This document shows, one piece after another, positions 7,601-10,670 of a DNA stretch of 10,670 nt. The position numbers were made by a program, and so were the translations under genes. Below the pieces are notes generated by a model, which searched no databases, was not told where the DNA came from, and worked only from the letters and a program-made list of their open reading frames with translations. Numbering within the stretch: the stretch's first letter is position 1; the number at the start of each line of letters is the position of its first letter. Source of the DNA: Flavobacteriales bacterium (GTDB lineage Bacteria; Bacteroidota; Bacteroidia; UBA10329); assembly GCA_003456455.1 (NCBI GenBank), contig DMRV01000481.1:1-10670 (forward strand), read 5' to 3'.

Positions 7601-10045
7601 ATTCCAACCAACGGACCTCTGACGGAAATCAATGACCCAAATTCTATATTTTCTCAGTTTCCTCCCGGTCTACCTAATAATGAACTGTATTACGTACCGA
7701 CTGTTTTTTACCACTCGGACCCAGTAACTGGTCTCTATGCCTGGAATGCAAACTGCTGGGCTCTGGGATCAACAACTACAGTAAGCTATTTACCACCTGT
7801 TGTTACGAATGTTGTTCCTGACTGTCAAACTAACACTGTTACGGTAACTGCAAGTGGAGGTCATCCTGAAGTTTGGGGTGGAGAATTTACAGCTTCAAAC
7901 TTATTACCAGCTACCGCGAATTTTGTGAATACAACCGCTCAGAATGGAGGCGACATCGTAATTGATGGATTACAAAACGGAGACAACTATTCATTCGACA
8001 TTACAGATGAGAATGGTTGCCCAACAACAATTACAGGTGGACCTTTTGTGGCACTTCCAATTGCTGAAGCGGGAGCAGATGCGCAAACGTGTATTCTCAC
8101 CTATACTTTAGAAGGCGTAGCGAGTTATGGTGCGGGAACTTGGACTGGCGGCCCTGCCGGAACATCGTTTACTCCTGATGCGAACACCGCTAACGCTACT
8201 GTTACAGTTCCTTCAGCAGGCGTGTATACGTTCACTTGGACTGAGGACAATGGCAATGGCTGTGTAGCATCTGATGATGTGGAAATTACATTCTCGCTAA
8301 TGAGTATTCCAGCGGTAATAACCAATGCCGACTGTGGATTAACTAATGGTGAAATTGTTGTGGCTCCCCAAGGAGGCGTACCACCTTATACATACAGTTG
8401 GACATCTGGTGGCACTTCGGCTGTTGAATCTGGCTTAGGTGCCGGAAGCGTTACGGTTACCGTAACTGATGCAACCAATTGTAGTTTAGACTCCACATTT
8501 ATTATTGCTCAGCCTATCACGTTTAACTATGTTTTGACATCTGCAGACGAAACATGTTTCGGGGCGTGTGACGGACAAGTAAGTATTGTGCCAGATGGCG
8601 CTGGTCCGTATGCCTACGCTTGGACTCCGAATGTTGCCAATACTGGGCAGGAAACGGCTCTTTGTGCTGATGACTACGAAATTCTTGTTTCTGATCAGGA
8701 TGGGTGTACTCAAGTCATAAATGTTACCATTTCTGGCCCTACTGAAGTTATCACTCAGGTAACGTCTGATGTTAGTGAAATCTGTATTGGAAGTTCCGCA
8801 GTTCTTTCAGCGGTTGTTACAGGAGGTACTCCACCATATGCCACTTACTTATGGACGGCAAGTCCTGCCGACCCGTCACTTATTGCAAATGCGCAAAGTC
8901 CGGTAGTTTCTCCAGTAGAAACTACTACGTATACGTTGGTTGTAACAGATGCCAATGGTTGTATATCTGCACCCAAAGTAGTTGTTGTACAAGTACTGCC
9001 TCCGCTTACGTTGGATGTTATTCGCCCTCTTGTTTCTCCTGATACAAGTATTTGTCCGTACGATTTTGCCACAATTGACCTTACTGCTGCAGGTGGTAAT
9101 GGGGCTTACAATATTTACCTCCTTCCGGATATTACGAATCCAATTACACTTCCGTTAGACACCCAACCACTGGTTACAACTACGTTTGATTTTATGGTAA
9201 CCGATGGATGTACAACGCCAGCAGCTTTTGCTTCCAGCACAGTCACAGTCCATATTATTCCGACTATAGTAGTTGCGGCAGAACCTGATAGCGGCTGTCA
9301 CCCGCTTACAGTAGAGTTTGCAGATTTAACGCAACCAACTCCATCCTCTTGGAATTGGAATTTTGGAGACCCCGATGGAACGGTAAACACATCGACTCAG
9401 CAATCGCCATCGCAACTTTACTCCGGTGCAGGTTTATATGATGTTTCATTGTCCATAATTACAGCCGAAGGGTGTGTAACAGATACAGTTCTTACAAATT
9501 ATGTTGAGGTTTTTCCTCTACCCAACGCCAATTTTGAGCTAGACCCCGAACTAATTAATCTGTTAAATGCTGAAATCAATTTTACCGACCTATCTACCGG
9601 AAACATAGCCAGCTGGAACTGGAACTTTGGTGATGGTGAAAACTCGACAGTTCAAAACCCCGAACATCTTTACGGAGATACTGGAACTTACACCATCAAT
9701 CTGCTAGTAACAACCATACATGGCTGCACAGATGAAACGCAAAGACAATTGATTGTAGAACCAGACTTCATGTTCTACGTGCCAAATGCGTTTACACCTA
9801 ATAGCGATGGGAGAAATGACAATTTCCGAGGCTATGGAGAAGGCATCGATTGGGACACATATCAGATGTCCATTTTCAATCGTTGGGGCGATTTCATTTA
9901 TTACACAGAAAACATCGATGAACCTTGGGATGGAACATTCCGAGGAGCACCTGTAGAATTAGCCGTTTACGTTTGGAAAATCAGTCTAAATGACGTGAAA
10001 GGCAACGAGCACGATTACTTTGGGCACGTTTCGGTCGTTAGGTAA
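4685..10045 (+). CDS. Giant mosaic surface protein (MAM/reelin-like, P-domain-like, SprB, PKD) with T9SS type B sorting domain
   Basis: The product has 1786 residues. Residues 1-26 are a signal peptide ending AYS|Q; ATG 4685 is preferred because it directly begins this peptide, while ATG 4661 adds only eight residues. Domains in order: a jelly-roll MAM/reelin-like domain (56-226; FDLLFSEQG, VFLQYSVDGGTNW, DHWGIDNVEI); an Ig-like stretch; a proprotein-convertase P-domain-like region (305-474; ITLVCPDGTQVELV, GLWSIEV, DGVFDGWSITF); PKD/Ig-like domains (542-703); a duplicated module (about 705-890); an unassigned domain (896-1039); two Ig-like domains (1040-1203); two SprB repeats (1205-1352); and the C-terminal cassette (Ig-like, PKD 1526-1613, PKD 1614-1693, sorting domain 1694-1786). 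No protease triad accompanies the P-like domain, so it probably serves binding or structure. Expected role: T9SS-exported surface adhesin. It overlaps the small upstream gene by 14 bases. Confidence 0.92.
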   Translation: MRLSNTLSASFTVLAIVILSTGTAYSQCDVTANSTYAEITCGECVTLSHFGSTTGNISFEEDFNTQPLSTDWAFTQQASFNNPCSPAGVDGTDHIWMGDQSGVPRTLETNPLNFGPAVAPAGGTICFDLLFSEQGDNSPCEGPDEPDEGVFLQYSVDGGTNWITIEYFDPNGGNDPQLVNWNNWCFPIPAGALIDGVQFRWFQDADSGAEYDHWGIDNVEIIVNDPTVEYIWQHDNYTTSLPGDNPTEVCPLVTTTYTVNMTTSTGNCTDNVEVVVVNPVVIVDAGPDQTICPGDCIDLAGTAQVIFDPGGITTFSNNQTETFDASVFGGGSVNVNVQDLNMANVNPGSLVEVCISSLEFTGFGLPPSGVEALSITLVCPDGTQVELVPIGGAPAGAGGLFGNPSYYENACFVPSGGSAVSGANPEPITGTFNSSQPFSGMDGCTANGLWSIEVATSALTGDGVFDGWSITFDDEPEEYAPDVLWSPTTNMAAGEETTLTPEVCPTGAITYTLTASDNAGCVTESDDVSIIIDANCCDPQTPPIQGPTPLCQNATGNVYSVTNTPGSTYAWTVPAGASITAGQGTNSITVDFGTTGGQISVIETIQCGDGPAITFDVAVDPAQTLAITDPAPECQPATVDLTAVAITAGSTGGGGLTYWTDAAGTIPIPDPTAVATSGTYYIQAGAGTCSDIQPVTVTIDNCAGCNMDNLDVVLSDCYISGQNFLQYDVEVTVTFTNPPTTGQLAVTDCFGNIQTVNAPFTSPTTFTYVGLPQDGLDCDFGAGFSDDQTCVITTTYTAPPTITFTSANCVSGSGVVDGTIEFNNPPATGTIEVSINDGTGTQTTSISPPYTSPEAWQVTGLDPAAATYVITYYFSDFPTCEQTQTIQCGCSAQGGTTTATLTGDGTTDFILCDGDQIDIVDNGDFVVPDDEGPLTDAAGTLYPYSPSYAFIVYACPPTPGVFPADDPCYVGFIPTNGPLTEINDPNSIFSQFPPGLPNNELYYVPTVFYHSDPVTGLYAWNANCWALGSTTTVSYLPPVVTNVVPDCQTNTVTVTASGGHPEVWGGEFTASNLLPATANFVNTTAQNGGDIVIDGLQNGDNYSFDITDENGCPTTITGGPFVALPIAEAGADAQTCILTYTLEGVASYGAGTWTGGPAGTSFTPDANTANATVTVPSAGVYTFTWTEDNGNGCVASDDVEITFSLMSIPAVITNADCGLTNGEIVVAPQGGVPPYTYSWTSGGTSAVESGLGAGSVTVTVTDATNCSLDSTFIIAQPITFNYVLTSADETCFGACDGQVSIVPDGAGPYAYAWTPNVANTGQETALCADDYEILVSDQDGCTQVINVTISGPTEVITQVTSDVSEICIGSSAVLSAVVTGGTPPYATYLWTASPADPSLIANAQSPVVSPVETTTYTLVVTDANGCISAPKVVVVQVLPPLTLDVIRPLVSPDTSICPYDFATIDLTAAGGNGAYNIYLLPDITNPITLPLDTQPLVTTTFDFMVTDGCTTPAAFASSTVTVHIIPTIVVAAEPDSGCHPLTVEFADLTQPTPSSWNWNFGDPDGTVNTSTQQSPSQLYSGAGLYDVSLSIITAEGCVTDTVLTNYVEVFPLPNANFELDPELINLLNAEINFTDLSTGNIASWNWNFGDGENSTVQNPEHLYGDTGTYTINLLVTTIHGCTDETQRQLIVEPDFMFYVPNAFTPNSDGRNDNFRGYGEGIDWDTYQMSIFNRWGDFIYYTENIDEPWDGTFRGAPVELAVYVWKISLNDVKGNEHDYFGHVSVVR
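6884..7360 (+). repeat. Two-fold duplicated module within the 4685-10045 gene
   Basis: Two successive segments, starting near 6884 and 7139, share the order T-[FI]-x-F-x-N-P-P-x-T-G, then a D..G..QT stretch, then P-[FY]-T-S-P, then V-x-G-L, and end in a segment containing SD.(Q)TC. Spacing between the NPP motifs is about 85 codons. The two copies are clearly diverged at DNA level. I cannot assign a named family to this module. Confidence 0.6.
8297..8740 (+). repeat. Two SprB-type repeats within the 4685-10045 gene
   Basis: Units at 8297-8515 and 8516-8740 follow the SprB pattern: Cys...NG or DG, PPYTYSW or PYAYAW, LGAGSV or LCADDY, VTDATNC or VSDQDGC, and an ending IIAQP or ISGP. The second unit is the four-cysteine variant (CFGACDG plus ALCADDY). 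They directly precede the C-terminal cassette, as in the upstream large gene. Confidence 0.8.
8738..10042 (+). repeat. Copy 2 of the shared C-terminal cassette (Ig-like, PKD, PKD, sorting domain)
   Basis: A 435-codon segment nearly colinear with 2752-4053. Both copies contain CPYDFATIDL, DGCTTPAA, a DLTQP-containing PKD domain, VEVFPLP or IEVFPLP, IHGC, DFMFYVPNAFTPNSD, FRGYGEG, RWG, PWDGTF and an ending in VVR. The N-terminal domains of the two proteins are of different types, so the cassette is the conserved unit. Confidence 0.85.
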
Positions 10046-10118
10046 AGGTTATTTACTGGATTTTATTTGAAAAATAGATTTTCACTTCTCGCAACAAACC
10101 GTTGTAATAATTCTTATT

Positions 10119-10151
10119 CTCACCGTACTATCGCGCAGAAAATACGGTGAG
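10119..10151 (+). terminator. Hairpin downstream of the giant gene, possible terminator
   Basis: A perfect 9-bp inverted repeat, CTCACCGTA (10119-10127) and TACGGTGAG (10143-10151), encloses a 15-base loop and is followed by taactttta rather than a clean run of T. It lies 73 bases after the TAA of the 4685-10045 gene and just before the next promoter, as expected for a terminator or 3' RNA-stabilising hairpin. The weak T-tract and large loop keep confidence moderate; a protein-binding operator for the downstream gene is an alternative. Confidence 0.45.
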
Positions 10152-10171
10152 TAACTTTTACATCAATTACG

Positions 10172-10179
10172 TACATTTG
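10172..10179 (+). promoter_or_regulatory. Bacteroidota-type -7 promoter element (TAnnTTTG)
   Basis: TACATTTG at 10172-10179 matches the known Bacteroidota sigma-70 (sigma-ABfr) -7 consensus TAnnTTTG exactly. It leaves 23 bases to the ATG at 10203. No clear -33 TTG or TTTG is seen at the usual 19-21 base spacing; taactttta (10152-10160) occupies that place. There is no Shine-Dalgarno sequence; an A-rich stretch (taaaaaa, 10187-10193) precedes the start, as is usual in Flavobacteriia. Confidence 0.55.
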
Positions 10180-10202
10180 ATTTTTCTAAAAAACCCCGAT
10201 TA

Positions 10203-10670
10203 ATGAAAACTTCTTTTCGATTAACTACCGCTTCCCTTATCGCGGTACTGTTTTTCTCCTTGTCGCCTGATGTAATTGCTCAGGATAACGTTGGAATTGG
10301 AACAGTTACTCCTCAGGAAAATGCCATTTTGGACATCTCTTCTACTGAAAAAGGATTACTGGTTCCAAGATTAAATACGTTACAACGACTAGCTGTTTTG
10401 CCGGTTGCTGGCGCTGATGGACTTTTAGTATATGACACTGACATTGACCAGTTTTGCTACTGGGACGAGAATGATGCCATTTGGGTATGCCTAGATATGG
10501 CTGGTGGTTTCGGAGCAACTGGACCTCAAGGTCCTGCTGGAAACCCTGGACCAGCTGGAGGTGTTGGCCCTGCCGGTGCTGACGGAGCAACTGGTCCTGC
10601 CGGTGCTGATGGAGCAACTGGTCCTGCTGGTGCTGTCGGACCTGCTGGTGCTGATGGAGCAACTGGACCT
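10203..10670 (+). CDS. Secreted collagen-like (Gly-X-Y) protein with tail-fibre-like head, partial (3' end outside window)
   Basis: ATG 10203 opens a frame that stays open to the last base, giving 156 residues with no stop. Residues 1-26 form a signal peptide (MKTSFRLTTASLIAVLFFSLS..., cleavage near VIA|QD). Residues about 29-100 carry a head motif widespread in Bacteroidota secreted proteins: NVGIGTVTP, AILDISSTEKGLLVPRL, QRLAV, DGLLVYDTD, FCYWDENDAIWVCL. From residue 104 the protein becomes a perfect collagen-like tract, GATGPQGPAGNPGPAGG and onward, with 17 complete Gly-X-Y triplets before the window ends. Collagen-like tracts form triple-helical stalks, so a trimeric extracellular fibre is expected (family knowledge). 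A sorting domain or further repeats may follow outside the window. It has its own promoter element, so it is probably transcribed separately from the operon before it. Confidence 0.9.
   Translation, partial: MKTSFRLTTASLIAVLFFSLSPDVIAQDNVGIGTVTPQENAILDISSTEKGLLVPRLNTLQRLAVLPVAGADGLLVYDTDIDQFCYWDENDAIWVCLDMAGGFGATGPQGPAGNPGPAGGVGPAGADGATGPAGADGATGPAGAVGPAGADGATGP
10566..10664 (+). repeat. 27-bp tandem repeat encoding collagen-like GPAGADGAT units
   Basis: Units at 10566-10592, 10593-10619 and 10638-10664 each encode GPAGADGAT and differ only at wobble positions; an 18-bp partial unit encoding GPAGAV (10620-10637) lies before the last. The near-identity at DNA level suggests recent expansion and possible length variation between strains. 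The array continues up to the window end. Confidence 0.85.

Noticed and set aside
10094..10105. Small inverted repeat ACAA-ACCG-TTGT after the giant gene
   Set aside because: A 4-bp stem is too short to be meaningful in AT-rich non-coding DNA.
10342..10662. Reverse-strand Gln/His-rich open frame opposite the collagen-like gene
   Set aside because: Its low complexity is the antisense of Gly-Pro-Ala codons; the + strand frame has a signal peptide, known head motif and perfect Gly-X-Y periodicity.
10566..10670. Short tandem repeats resembling a repeat-spacer array
   Set aside because: The units are contiguous, in frame and encode collagen-like triplets, with no unique spacers, so this is not a CRISPR array.

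Overview
The window looks like a surface-protein locus of a member of the Bacteroidota, most likely a marine or freshwater Flavobacteriales-type organism. Evidence seen in the sequence: three consecutive proteins end in the gliding-motility-associated C-terminal sorting domain (CHU_C / type B signal of the type IX secretion system, T9SS). Signal peptides end in the lineage-typical ...S|Q or ...A|Q. SprB-type and PKD repeats are abundant, Shine-Dalgarno sequences are absent, and a TAnnTTTG promoter element precedes the last gene. The genus cannot be named from this window. All genes lie on the + strand; no RNA gene, transposase or CRISPR array was seen.

Layout. Bases 1-357 are the end of a T9SS type B cargo protein whose body lies upstream. 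Bases 370-4056 encode a 1228-residue secreted adhesin-like protein: signal peptide, nidogen-like N-terminal domain, Ig-like domain, five SprB repeats, then a C-terminal cassette of Ig-like, two PKD and the sorting domain. Bases 4057-4236 are a short ambiguous stretch. Bases 4237-4698 (possibly from 4069) encode a small secreted cysteine-containing protein of unknown function. It overlaps the start of a 1786-residue mosaic protein (4685-10045) with a MAM/reelin-like domain, a proprotein-convertase P-like domain, Ig/PKD-like domains, a duplicated module, two SprB repeats and the same C-terminal cassette. A non-coding gap (10046-10202) holds a hairpin and a TAnnTTTG promoter element. From 10203 a new gene, cut off by the window end, encodes a secreted protein with a Bacteroidota tail-fibre-like head and a collagen-like Gly-X-Y tract.

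How they fit together. The first four genes are packed with 12-nt or overlapping junctions and probably form one operon exporting large surface proteins through T9SS, where the shared C-terminal cassette would act as secretion signal and stalk and the variable N-termini as binding or display parts. The small protein is placed like a dedicated partner of the giant protein that follows it, which is inference. The collagen-like gene appears to be a separate transcription unit.

The most unusual observations are these: genes 1-3 share one reading frame broken only by two TAG codons, and an identical ATTGTCA sits exactly 12 nt after each TAG; an about 434-residue cassette is shared by two otherwise dissimilar neighbours; and extra cysteine pairs appear together in a subset of the SprB repeats.
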